DNA from: Flavobacterium aquatile LMG 4008 = ATCC 11947 | GTDB taxonomy: Bacteria; Bacteroidota; Bacteroidia; Flavobacteriales; Flavobacteriaceae | DNA: 64,000 bases | Reading direction: 5' to 3' | Assembly: GCF_000757385.1 (NCBI RefSeq) | Contig: NZ_JRHH01000005.1 | Coordinates: forward strand, 1-64,000 | Part shown: in pieces, positions 56,880 through 64,000 of the stretch | Numbering within the stretch: position 1 is the stretch's first letter | Layout of the letters: each line of letters begins with the position of its first letter | Notes under the pieces: generated by a model | Databases searched by the model: none | Told to the model about the DNA's origin: nothing | What the model saw: only the letters and a program-made list of their open reading frames with translations | Made by a program: the position numbers and the translations under genes

Positions 56880-57293
56880 TTAATGAGGCAAATTATCTTT
56901 TACGACACCATAAATAAAAGTACCGAGTAAAGCTCCAAAGAATATAAAAATCACACTTATAAATCCAGAACCCAACAAGATAAAGATTGGTCCAGGACAT
57001 GCACCAACTAAAGCCCAGCCTAGTCCAAAAAACAAACCACCAATCCAATAGCGAAAAGTGCCTTTTTCTTTTTCTTGAATTTCAATTGGTAAACCTTTTA
57101 TATCTTTAAGTTTATTTCTTTTTATGATTTGAATTCCAATAACTCCGGTTGCAATTGCAGTCATTATAATTCCATACATATGAAATGAATCAAACTGAAA
57201 CATTTCATAAATTCGATACCAAGAAACTGCTTCCGATTTGGTAAGTACAATTCCGAAAACAAATCCAACAAATAAATATTTTAATAAATTCAT
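56880..57293 (-). CDS. YeeE/YedE-family transporter, small half (DUF6691-like)
   Basis: 137 residues with about four membrane helices. The conserved block GGLFFGLGWALVGACPGPIFILLGSG contains the Cys that in YeeE/YedE (TsuA) proteins lies in the thiosulfate/sulfur permeation path (read as adjoining pieces). It lies 9 bases after the larger half. The two together correspond to one full YeeE-type transporter, split in Bacteroidota. Transport of sulfur compounds is inferred from family. Confidence 0.82.
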   Translation of the reverse strand: MNLLKYLFVGFVFGIVLTKSEAVSWYRIYEMFQFDSFHMYGIIMTAIATGVIGIQIIKRNKLKDIKGLPIEIQEKEKGTFRYWIGGLFFGLGWALVGACPGPIFILLGSGFISVIFIFFGALLGTFIYGVVKDNLPH

Positions 57294-57302
57294 GATTTCA
57301 AT

Positions 57303-57863
57303 TTAAAAGATTATGGGAAGCACAAAATGCGCAACTATTAAACCGCCAATAAAAAATCCAATAACCGCTTTCAACGATTGAATTTGGAAATTACTCAAAC
57401 CCGAAATTGCATGACCAGAAGTACATCCTCCAGCATATCGAGAACCAAATCCTATCAATATTCCCCCAATGATTAGAAGAGCTATAATTTTGGGAGAATT
57501 AAAAACCACATCAGCACTGAATAGTGCATCGGGAAGTGATTTCGAATTTGGTGCATCAATTCCTAATTTTTCCAGTTTTTTAATTGTAACTGGGTTTAGG
57601 GCAACATTAGAATCATCGTGCATATAATTTGTAGCTACGAATCCACCAATCATCGCACCAAAAACTACTACTAAATTCCATCGTTGCGCTTTCCAATCCC
57701 AATCAAAAAAAGAAAATCGTTTTCCAATTCCTGTCATAGAGCACAAACTTCTCAGGTTGGAAGACATTCCGAAAACTTTTCCAAAATAAATTAAGCTTAA
57801 CATTACAACTCCAATTAGAAATCCAGAAATTGACCAATGCCATGTTTGAGATAAAAAATCCAT
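57303..57863 (-). CDS. YeeE/YedE-family transporter, large half
   Basis: 186 residues starting MDFLSQTWHWSISGF; the long upstream extension is rejected, since it runs over the promoter and the divergent lipoprotein gene. It has about five membrane helices and the Cys-containing core GFGSRYAGGCTSGHAISG, matching the second conserved Cys site of YeeE/YedE transporters. CSMTGIGKRFSFF lies in an early loop. It is in an operon with the small half downstream. Probably moves thiosulfate or related sulfur compounds into the cell. Confidence 0.85.
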   Translation of the reverse strand: MDFLSQTWHWSISGFLIGVVMLSLIYFGKVFGMSSNLRSLCSMTGIGKRFSFFDWDWKAQRWNLVVVFGAMIGGFVATNYMHDDSNVALNPVTIKKLEKLGIDAPNSKSLPDALFSADVVFNSPKIIALLIIGGILIGFGSRYAGGCTSGHAISGLSNFQIQSLKAVIGFFIGGLIVAHFVLPIIF

Positions 57864-57879
57864 TTCAATTATTTTTTTA

Positions 57880-57887
57880 CAAAAATA
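57880..57887 (-). promoter_or_regulatory. -7 promoter box of the YeeE operon
   Basis: The minus strand reads TATTTTTG, exact to TAnnTTTG, 17 bases before the ATG; no clear -33 box. Confidence 0.45.
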
Positions 57888-57963
57888 TAGATAGTGGTTT
57901 GATATTTGATAATTATTTAACATATTTGAATAAAAAACACGATTTATTATTTTAATCATCAAA

Positions 57964-58428
57964 ATGAAAACACCAAAATCAGCCGTTATCCTATTACTTT
58001 TATTAGTTTTAGCTTCTTGCGGAAGTATAAAATCGACCTTAAAAAATGTAGATAATACAGCTAAAAAACCAGCCATTAAAGACAAGCAATTCGTCATTAC
58101 AGAATATAGTAATGATGCAAAATATGGATACAACCAAGATTATCCAATAAATTTGGGTTTTGATAATGAAAAGATTGCACCTAAAAATGTGGCTTATTTT
58201 TTTAATGCCTTAACTGATAAAAATGGAAATAGTGTAAAATATGAAAAGATAGAAACTTGTTGTCCGTTTCCATCAAAAAGAACTAAAATCGGAGCTGGAA
58301 CATTGGATGTTTACGAAATAACATTAGACAACAATAAAAAAGTAAAACTGTACCTTAATATTTATGAAAAAGGAAAAATTATGTGTCCGAATGGATTTGA
58401 ATTAAAAAAGCAAGCTATTGTTAATTAA
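57964..58428 (+). CDS. Lipoprotein of unknown function upstream of kdsA
   Basis: 154 residues with a lipoprotein signal (MKTPKSAVILLLLLVLASCG, lipobox LASC). The mature part has a TCCPFPSKRT segment with adjacent Cys residues and another Cys in IMCPNGFEL, suggesting a disulfide. Strand-rich, with no enzyme motif seen. As I recall, homologues next to kdsA in flavobacteria sometimes carry the aldolase name, but the sequence shows no KdsA features. It has its own terminator and precedes kdsA. Confidence 0.7.
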   Translation: MKTPKSAVILLLLLVLASCGSIKSTLKNVDNTAKKPAIKDKQFVITEYSNDAKYGYNQDYPINLGFDNEKIAPKNVAYFFNALTDKNGNSVKYEKIETCCPFPSKRTKIGAGTLDVYEITLDNNKKVKLYLNIYEKGKIMCPNGFELKKQAIVN

Positions 58429-58460
58429 GACATAAAAAAATATTTTTCAACAAATTTAAG

Positions 58461-58490
58461 ACCTTCTAATTCAACAATTAGAAGGTTTTT
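58461..58490 (+). terminator. Rho-independent terminator before kdsA
   Basis: ACCTTCTAATT (58461-58471) and AATTAGAAGGT (58476-58486) form a perfect 11-base stem with loop CAAC, followed by a T run. It ends transcription of the lipoprotein gene. Confidence 0.9.
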
Positions 58491-58495
58491 ATTTT

Positions 58496-58503
58496 TATCT
58501 TTG
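58496..58503 (+). promoter_or_regulatory. -7 promoter box of kdsA
   Basis: TATCTTTG, exact to the consensus, 20 bases before the ATG. The -33 position falls in the terminator stem, so the two signals overlap. Confidence 0.5.
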
Positions 58504-58523
58504 CACCACTAAAAAATTTACAA

Positions 58524-59342
58524 ATGAAATTAAATAATATCCCACAAATAAAGAATATTGATAGTGGAAACTTCTTCATTCTTGCTGGTCCATGTGCAAT
58601 TGAAGGTGAAGAAATGGCTATGAGAATTGCAGAAAGATTGGTATCAATAACCGATAAACTTCAAATTCCTTACGTTTTTAAAGGCTCATTTAAAAAAGCG
58701 AATCGTTCAAGAATTGATAGCTTTTCTGGAATTGGAGACGAAAAAGCATTGAAAATATTAAGAAAAGTTTCAGAGACATTTCATGTTCCAACTGTTACCG
58801 ATATTCATACCAATGAAGATGCCGCTATGGCTGCAGAATATGTAGATATCCTTCAAATTCCTGCCTTTTTAGTGAGACAAACCGACTTGGTTGTTGCTGC
58901 TGCAAATACTGGAAAAACAGTAAATCTTAAGAAAGGACAATTTATGAGTCCAGAAAGTATGAAACACGCCGTTCAAAAAGTTTTGGACTGCCAAAACGAG
59001 AATGTAATGGTAACCGATAGAGGTACAATGTTTGGATATCAAGACATGATTGTAGACTTTAGAGGTATTCCTACAATGCAAAATTATGCAACAACAGTTT
59101 TAGACGTTACTCATTCATTACAACAACCAAATCAAACCGCTGGTGTTACTGGAGGAAGGCCTGACATGATTGAAACTATTGCCAAAGCTGGAATAGCAGT
59201 TGGTGTTGACGGACTTTTTATTGAAACACATTTTGACCCTGCAAATGCAAAAAGTGATGGCGCCAATATGCTTCATTTAGACTATTTTGAAGGTTTGATG
59301 ACCAAACTTGTCGCAATCAGAAAAACAATAAATCAATTTTAA
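58524..59342 (+). CDS. kdsA: 2-dehydro-3-deoxyphosphooctonate aldolase (KDO-8-phosphate synthase)
   Basis: Makes KDO-8-P from arabinose-5-P and phosphoenolpyruvate for LPS inner core. The 272-residue length is typical. Signature motifs are ILAGPCAIEGEEMA, YVFKGSFKKANRSRIDSF, and VTDIHTNEDAAMAAEYVDILQIPAFLVRQTDL. Then KKGQFMSPESMKH, TDRGTMFGYQDMIVDFRG, DVTHSLQQPN and FIETHFDPANAKSDGANML. Cys11-type metal binding: the absence of the metal-site Cys would decide between metal-dependent and independent forms, but I cannot settle this by eye. Confidence 0.95.
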   Translation: MKLNNIPQIKNIDSGNFFILAGPCAIEGEEMAMRIAERLVSITDKLQIPYVFKGSFKKANRSRIDSFSGIGDEKALKILRKVSETFHVPTVTDIHTNEDAAMAAEYVDILQIPAFLVRQTDLVVAAANTGKTVNLKKGQFMSPESMKHAVQKVLDCQNENVMVTDRGTMFGYQDMIVDFRGIPTMQNYATTVLDVTHSLQQPNQTAGVTGGRPDMIETIAKAGIAVGVDGLFIETHFDPANAKSDGANMLHLDYFEGLMTKLVAIRKTINQF

Positions 59343-59362
59343 TTTTTTACAACTTTAAATAA

Positions 59363-60208
59363 ATGTTATTAAAATATAATTTAAGAATTGTTATAGCAAC
59401 AATTCTAATAACACAAATTTCATTAGCACAAGATACTACAGCACCAGAAAAATATACAGCACACAATAAAGGTAAATTCTTTGTTTATTGGGGTGGAAAT
59501 AGAGAAACTTTCACCAAATCGGATATTAGATTTTATGGAGAAGGTTATGATTTTACACTTCAAAATGTAACGGCTTATGATAAACCTAAAGGATGGCATG
59601 TAGATTATGTAAATCCTGCAAGAATGACAATTCCACAAACCAATTTAAGAATTGGATATTTTATAAACGACCATTACAATATTTCAATTGGTGTAGACCA
59701 TATGAAATATGTTATGGCTCAAAATAGAGCTGTTGATATTAATGGTTTTTATCCAAATCCAGGAACGTACGGAGAATCACTTCCCAATGGACAAGTGTTG
59801 TTAACAGAGGATTTCTTAACATTTGAACATACAGATGGGTTAAATTATGTTAATACAGAATTCGCAAGAGTTGATGATATTTCAAAATTATTTAGAATCA
59901 CAAATACCGATAAATTTCAAATAAATCTGACTGAAGGAGCTGGAATTGGGTTACTTTATCCAAAAACAAATGCAAAATTATTAGGAAATAACAGACACGA
60001 TGATTTTCATGTTTCTGGATATGGAGTTTCTGCTAAAGTTGGATTAAATTTTACCTTTTTCAAACACTTTTTTATTCAAACCGAATTAAAAGGTGGCTAC
60101 ATAAACTTGAATGACATTCGAACCACCGAAAATTCAAGCGATAGGGCTGAACAAAAGTTTTTCTTTTTACAGAAAATTATAGTTTTGGGAGGAATTTTTA
60201 AATTATAA
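59363..60208 (+). CDS. Putative outer-membrane beta-barrel protein
   Basis: 281 residues with a signal peptide (cleaved after ISLAQ). The mature protein has many amphipathic strands (FFVYWGGNRETFTKSDIRFYG, NLRIGYFINDHYNISIGVDHMKY, FHVSGYGVSAKVGLNFTFFKHFFIQ), a C-terminal IIVLGGIFKL, and aromatic-rich girdles. No family was recognised with certainty. It starts 20 bases after kdsA, so read-through from kdsA is likely, suggesting a link to the outer membrane or LPS. Confidence 0.65.
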   Translation: MLLKYNLRIVIATILITQISLAQDTTAPEKYTAHNKGKFFVYWGGNRETFTKSDIRFYGEGYDFTLQNVTAYDKPKGWHVDYVNPARMTIPQTNLRIGYFINDHYNISIGVDHMKYVMAQNRAVDINGFYPNPGTYGESLPNGQVLLTEDFLTFEHTDGLNYVNTEFARVDDISKLFRITNTDKFQINLTEGAGIGLLYPKTNAKLLGNNRHDDFHVSGYGVSAKVGLNFTFFKHFFIQTELKGGYINLNDIRTTENSSDRAEQKFFFLQKIIVLGGIFKL

Positions 60209-60233
60209 TTAAACAAATATTAATTATTTTTTA

Positions 60234-60241
60234 TATTTTTG
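60234..60241 (+). promoter_or_regulatory. -7 promoter box of the right-edge secreted protein
   Basis: TATTTTTG, exact to TAnnTTTG, 41 bases before the ATG; no -33 TTG at normal spacing was seen. Confidence 0.4.
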
Positions 60242-60282
60242 GAAATCTATTAACAAATCAAACAAATTTCACAACAATAATT

Positions 60283-63200
60283 ATGAAGAAAATTACTTTA
60301 CTAGTTTTTACTTTATTACTTTCATTTGCTGGTTATGCGCAATTCCCCATACCTGGTACAGAAGGTTTTGAAAACACAACTGGTCCAGGTGCAGGTACAA
60401 CTTGGACATTAGGCACTGGTAACTGGGCCGTTTTTGACAACGGCGTCGGTTTAGGTCAACGTTGGGGTATCAATAATGGTGTTGTTACACCACCTACTCC
60501 TCCCTTAGTTTATGCAGGCACAAACGCTGCGTACATGAACAGAGAGAACATTGGAATTGGCAACACCTCAGAGGATTATCTTGCAACACCACTTATTACA
60601 ATTCCTGCAAATGGGCAACTGCGTTTCTTTGCTCGTACTTTCACCAATGGAAATACTGGAACTATCTATCAAGTAAAAATTGCATCTGCAACGGCAACTC
60701 AAACGAACCCTGCCGAATATACACTACTCGAAGAATATACTGAAAATGATTTAACTGTTGATGAAGATGGAGTGCAAAATCCTTTTAATATTTATACAGA
60801 AAAAGTAATTGATATACCAACCAATCTTGGTCCACAAGTATACATTGCATTCGTAATGAAATATACTCAAACTGTTACTGGTATTAGTGGTGACAGATGG
60901 TTATTAGATAACGTAAGAGTTGCAGAAAAATGTTTAGATCCATCTGGCTTGACAGCAACTAATATTTTATTTAATCAAGCCGATTTATCTTGGGCAAATC
61001 CAAGTGGCGCAACTTCATGGGAAATTGAAATTATTCCTGTGGCTTCAGCTCCAACTGGAACTGGAGTTGTTTATAGTGGTCCATTACCTTATACTGCCAC
61101 TGGACTTTCTCCTAATACATCTTACAGATATTATGTAAGAGCACTTTGTGGCGATGGAATAAATAGTGAATGGGTAGGACCATTTGTCTTCAACACTCCA
61201 ATTGCACCTCCAATATGTGGAGGAAATTATTTAGACCCAGGAGCTGCTGCCAATTATGGCAATAATGCCGATAATACTGTAACAATTTGTCCGGTAACTC
61301 CTGGAGAAGTTGTAACGGTAACTTTTACAACATTTAATACCGAAGCTAATGCAGATGGTTTATATGTTTTTAATGGAGCGACTACTGCTGCTCCACAAAT
61401 AACTAGTACAAACCCTGCAGGGACTGTTCCTGGCGGATTGGCTGGTTCATTTTGGGGAACATCAATTCCTGGCCCATTTACATCTTCAAGTCCTGATGGT
61501 TGTTTAACTTTCAGATTTAGAAGTAATGCAACGACAGTGGCTTCAGGTTGGACTTCTAATGTTACTTGTGGACCACCACCACCATGTCCAAAACCAATAT
61601 CTGTTGTTAGATCAGGTTTAACAGCAACTTCTGTAAATTTAGCATGGACTAATACAGGTACAGCAACACAATGGGAAGTTCTTGCTTTACCATGTGGTTC
61701 ACCTACTCCAACAGCTGCAACACCTGGTTTTGTTGCTGCTCCAACAAATCCGTTTACACTTAATGGTTTAACTCCAGATACTTGTTATGACTTTTACGTA
61801 AGAGCAGTGTGTACTCCAACAGAGTCTAGTGAATGGACAACAGTTGTTTCTGGAACAACATTGCAAGTTCCTCCTGGATGTGGAACTACATTCTCTGATC
61901 CAGCTGGTTCTGGAGCAAATTATGCTAACAACTCAAATTATAACGTTACAATTTGTCCTACTACTCCTGGAGAAGTTGTTACAGTAACTTTTACAAGTTT
62001 TAATACACAAGCAACTGCTGATGGATTATACATCTATAATGGAAACTCAGTTACTGCTCCATTAATGTCAAGTGGTAATCCGGCAGGTACAGTTCCTGGT
62101 GGAGTTGCAGGATCTTATTGGGGTACAACCAACCCAGGTTCATTTACTTCATCAAGTCCTGATGGTTGTTTAACCTTCAGATTTAGAAGTGGGGCAGCAA
62201 CAAACGCACCAGGATGGACATCAAATATCACTTGCGGACCAGCACCAGTTTGTCCACAACCACAATCATTAGTTACTTCTGCAGTTACATTTAATTCAGT
62301 TAACTTAGCTTGGACAGAAAATGGAACTGCTACCTCTTGGCAAGTTCTTGCTTTACCTTGTGGTTCTCCTGCTCCAACGGCAAGTTCAACAGGTTGGGTA
62401 ACAGCAGGAACAAATCCATTTACATTAACAGGATTAACTTCAGAAACTTGTTATAACATTTATGTAAGAAGTGCCTGCTCATCAACAGATGTAAGCACAT
62501 GGCTTGGACCAAGAACTATTACTACTGCAATTGCTCCACCAGTATGTGGAGGAACTTTTGTTGATAATGGTGGTTCATTTGCAAGTTATTTAGACAATAG
62601 TGATGTTACTTGGACCGTTTGTCCTACAGTTCCTGGAGAACAAGTTACTGTAACATTTACATCTTTTTCTGTAGAAACTGGTGCTGACGGTTTATACGTT
62701 TTTAATGGAAACTCAATAGCTGCAGAACAAATAATAAGTTTAAATGGTCCTGGAACAGTTCCTGGTGGATTAGCTGGATCATTTTGGGGAACAACAATAC
62801 CTGGCCCATTTACTTCATCAAATCCTAATGGCTGTTTAACTTTTAGATTTAGAAGTGGAGCTACAAACAATTCAGCAGGATGGATAGCAAATGTAACTTG
62901 TAATCCAGCACCTACTTGTTTAGTTCCAACAGCAGTTACCGTTTTAACAACAACAGAAAACTCTGTAACAGTTTCATGGACAGAAAATGGAACAGCTACA
63001 GCATGGGAAGTGCTAGTTTTACCTTTTGCCGCTCCGGCTCCAACTGCGGGATCAACTGGTTGGCAAGCAGCAGCAACAAATCCTTACACTTTTACTGGAT
63101 TAAATTCAGGAACACAATATAAAGTTTATGTAAGAGCAGTTTGTAGTAGTACAGATAGCAGTGCTTGGTCATTTCAATCAATTTTCAATACTTTAATCTC

Positions 63201-64000
63201 AAATGACGAATGTGCTGATGCTGTTGTAGCTGTTGTTAACCCAGATACAGCATGTGGTGCTGTTACTCCAGGAACGATAATTGGAGCAACTCCATCACCA
63301 GACGCAAATACATGTCCTGGTAGTGATGATGATGATGTTTGGTTTCAATTTACTGCAACTAGTCCATCACATTTAATAAGTTTAATTGATATAACAGGAA
63401 GTACAACCAATTTAGTTCATGGACTATTCACAGGAGTATGTGGTTCATTAAATCAAATTTATTGTAGTGATCCAGAACAAAGTCTTGCTACAGGATTAGT
63501 AATTGGTCAAGTATACTACGTTAGAGTATATACATCTACTGCAACACCTAATCAAAGTTCAATATTCAATCTTTGTATAGGTACACTTTTACCTCCAATA
63601 GCAACAAGTACTACAACATATACCAATTTAGAGTTAATTGAAGATATCTTATTAAATTCTACATGTGCTAATGTTTCAAACATAACATCATCAGGATCTA
63701 CAAATTTTGGTGCAACTCCAGCAAATAATAGTATTGGTTATTTTACTAAAAACGGATCTGGCTTTCCATTTAATGATGGTATAGTGCTTTCTTCAGGGTT
63801 TGTTAACAACTCACCTGGACCAAATGATGTTATCTTGAGTGATACTGCTACAGGATGGGGTGGTGATGCCGATTTAGCGGCCATAGTAACAGCTGCAACT
63901 GGTGAAGTAATGAATTCACAAAATGCTACAAAATTAGAATTTGATTTTGTACCGTTAACCGATCAAATCAGTTTTAATTTTATATTCGCATCAGACGAAT
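60283..64000 (+). CDS. Giant multi-domain secreted protein with CUB-like/FN3 array (cut by window edge)
   Basis: At least 1239 residues, open to the right edge. The signal peptide is MKKITLLVFTLLLSFAGYAQ. Domains in order: choice-of-anchor J-type (about 21-222), a fibronectin III (about 224-305), then three CUB-like plus FN3 pairs (about 309-968; each CUB-like domain starts CGG/CGT... NVTICP and ends GWTSN(V/I)TCG), a PPC-like domain (about 973-1105, SDDDDVWFQFTATSPSH), and the first half of a choice-of-anchor L domain (GFPFNDGIVLSSG ... LEFDFVPL ... NFIFASDE). This is a type IX secretion-type surface protein; a C-terminal sorting domain is expected beyond the edge. Substrate or ligand unknown. 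Confidence 0.9.
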   Translation, partial: MKKITLLVFTLLLSFAGYAQFPIPGTEGFENTTGPGAGTTWTLGTGNWAVFDNGVGLGQRWGINNGVVTPPTPPLVYAGTNAAYMNRENIGIGNTSEDYLATPLITIPANGQLRFFARTFTNGNTGTIYQVKIASATATQTNPAEYTLLEEYTENDLTVDEDGVQNPFNIYTEKVIDIPTNLGPQVYIAFVMKYTQTVTGISGDRWLLDNVRVAEKCLDPSGLTATNILFNQADLSWANPSGATSWEIEIIPVASAPTGTGVVYSGPLPYTATGLSPNTSYRYYVRALCGDGINSEWVGPFVFNTPIAPPICGGNYLDPGAAANYGNNADNTVTICPVTPGEVVTVTFTTFNTEANADGLYVFNGATTAAPQITSTNPAGTVPGGLAGSFWGTSIPGPFTSSSPDGCLTFRFRSNATTVASGWTSNVTCGPPPPCPKPISVVRSGLTATSVNLAWTNTGTATQWEVLALPCGSPTPTAATPGFVAAPTNPFTLNGLTPDTCYDFYVRAVCTPTESSEWTTVVSGTTLQVPPGCGTTFSDPAGSGANYANNSNYNVTICPTTPGEVVTVTFTSFNTQATADGLYIYNGNSVTAPLMSSGNPAGTVPGGVAGSYWGTTNPGSFTSSSPDGCLTFRFRSGAATNAPGWTSNITCGPAPVCPQPQSLVTSAVTFNSVNLAWTENGTATSWQVLALPCGSPAPTASSTGWVTAGTNPFTLTGLTSETCYNIYVRSACSSTDVSTWLGPRTITTAIAPPVCGGTFVDNGGSFASYLDNSDVTWTVCPTVPGEQVTVTFTSFSVETGADGLYVFNGNSIAAEQIISLNGPGTVPGGLAGSFWGTTIPGPFTSSNPNGCLTFRFRSGATNNSAGWIANVTCNPAPTCLVPTAVTVLTTTENSVTVSWTENGTATAWEVLVLPFAAPAPTAGSTGWQAAATNPYTFTGLNSGTQYKVYVRAVCSSTDSSAWSFQSIFNTLISNDECADAVVAVVNPDTACGAVTPGTIIGATPSPDANTCPGSDDDDVWFQFTATSPSHLISLIDITGSTTNLVHGLFTGVCGSLNQIYCSDPEQSLATGLVIGQVYYVRVYTSTATPNQSSIFNLCIGTLLPPIATSTTTYTNLELIEDILLNSTCANVSNITSSGSTNFGATPANNSIGYFTKNGSGFPFNDGIVLSSGFVNNSPGPNDVILSDTATGWGGDADLAAIVTAATGEVMNSQNATKLEFDFVPLTDQISFNFIFASDE
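61210..63190 (+). repeat. Three tandem CUB-like + FN3 modules, period about 664 bp
   Basis: The first Cys codon of each CUB-like domain lies at 61216, 61879 and 62545, spacings of 663 and 666 bases. Shared DNA strings include cctggagaagttgt and tcttcaagtcctgatgg. All three copies encode TVPGG(L/V)AGS(F/Y)WGT and CLTFRFRS. An extra FN3 lies before the first module. Confidence 0.85.

Noticed and set aside
57864..58133. N-terminal extension of the large YeeE half
   Set aside because: It would cover the promoter and the divergent lipoprotein start and has no YeeE features; MDFLSQTWHW at 57863 is a normal start.
62586..63122. Open frames on both strands within the right-edge protein
   Set aside because: They lie inside the continuous CUB-like/FN3 coding frame and show no independent start signals.

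Overview
The window is AT-rich DNA from a member of the Bacteroidota, almost certainly a Flavobacteriaceae close to Flavobacterium. The signs are: promoters of the TTTG / TAnnTTTG type instead of sigma70 boxes; few Shine-Dalgarno sites; fused SecDF; Por (type IX) secretion substrates, including one with a gliding-motility-associated C-terminal domain; repeat-rich secreted proteins with choice-of-anchor domains; and familiar flavobacterial neighbourhoods (folE-cysS-yidD-lgt, gyrB-barrel protein-mdh, fur-purA). It looks like chromosomal backbone with one accessory surface-sugar island. No tRNA, rRNA, transposase, phage gene or CRISPR array was seen.

Layout. 1-1523: start of a large secreted repeat protein running off the left edge. 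1685-5346: folE, cysS, yidD, lgt. 5673-14834 (minus strand): secDF, mdh, a barrel protein, gyrB, asnB. 15028-20361 (minus): a GreA-like factor, a plug-less TonB-receptor-like barrel and a 1004-residue TPR protein, divergent from ftsE. 21291-34567: surface polysaccharide or glycan island. It holds a 2OG-Fe(II) oxygenase, four soluble glycosyltransferases, a QdtA/FdtA-type ketoisomerase, a MaoC hotdog protein, then a tight minus-strand operon (GNAT/FemAB-like acyltransferase, DegT aminotransferase, hexapeptide acyltransferase, Wzx-like flippase, DPM-like glycosyltransferase, two tandem GT-C-like membrane proteins). The enzymes suggest a 3-amino-3,6-dideoxyhexose that is N-acylated, flipped and transferred. 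34685-60208: a type IX substrate followed by housekeeping genes (rRNA methyltransferase, serine hydrolase, RelA/SpoT, Fur, purA, alpha-amylase, OstA/LptA-like protein, class III aminotransferase, TPR protein, aroE, DUF349 protein, hemN, prmA, clpS, split YeeE/YedE transporter, kdsA). 60283-64000: start of a second giant secreted protein with tandem CUB-like/FN3 modules, running off the right edge.

The most interesting unannotated signal is a family of four dispersed intergenic elements (2389-2534, 12990-13095, 51177-51290, 55014-55108 on the minus strand). They share 5' CTAGCCC and 3' GGAAAATGGATT / ATTCGCT blocks. Their closing stem covaries between copies (CCAG/CTGG, CCTG/CAGG, CCCG/CGGG), is always followed by the same A.G mismatch, and encloses an unrelated inner hairpin in each copy. 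That indicates selection on structure. Several start codons were moved downstream because the apparent TTG start is part of a promoter box.
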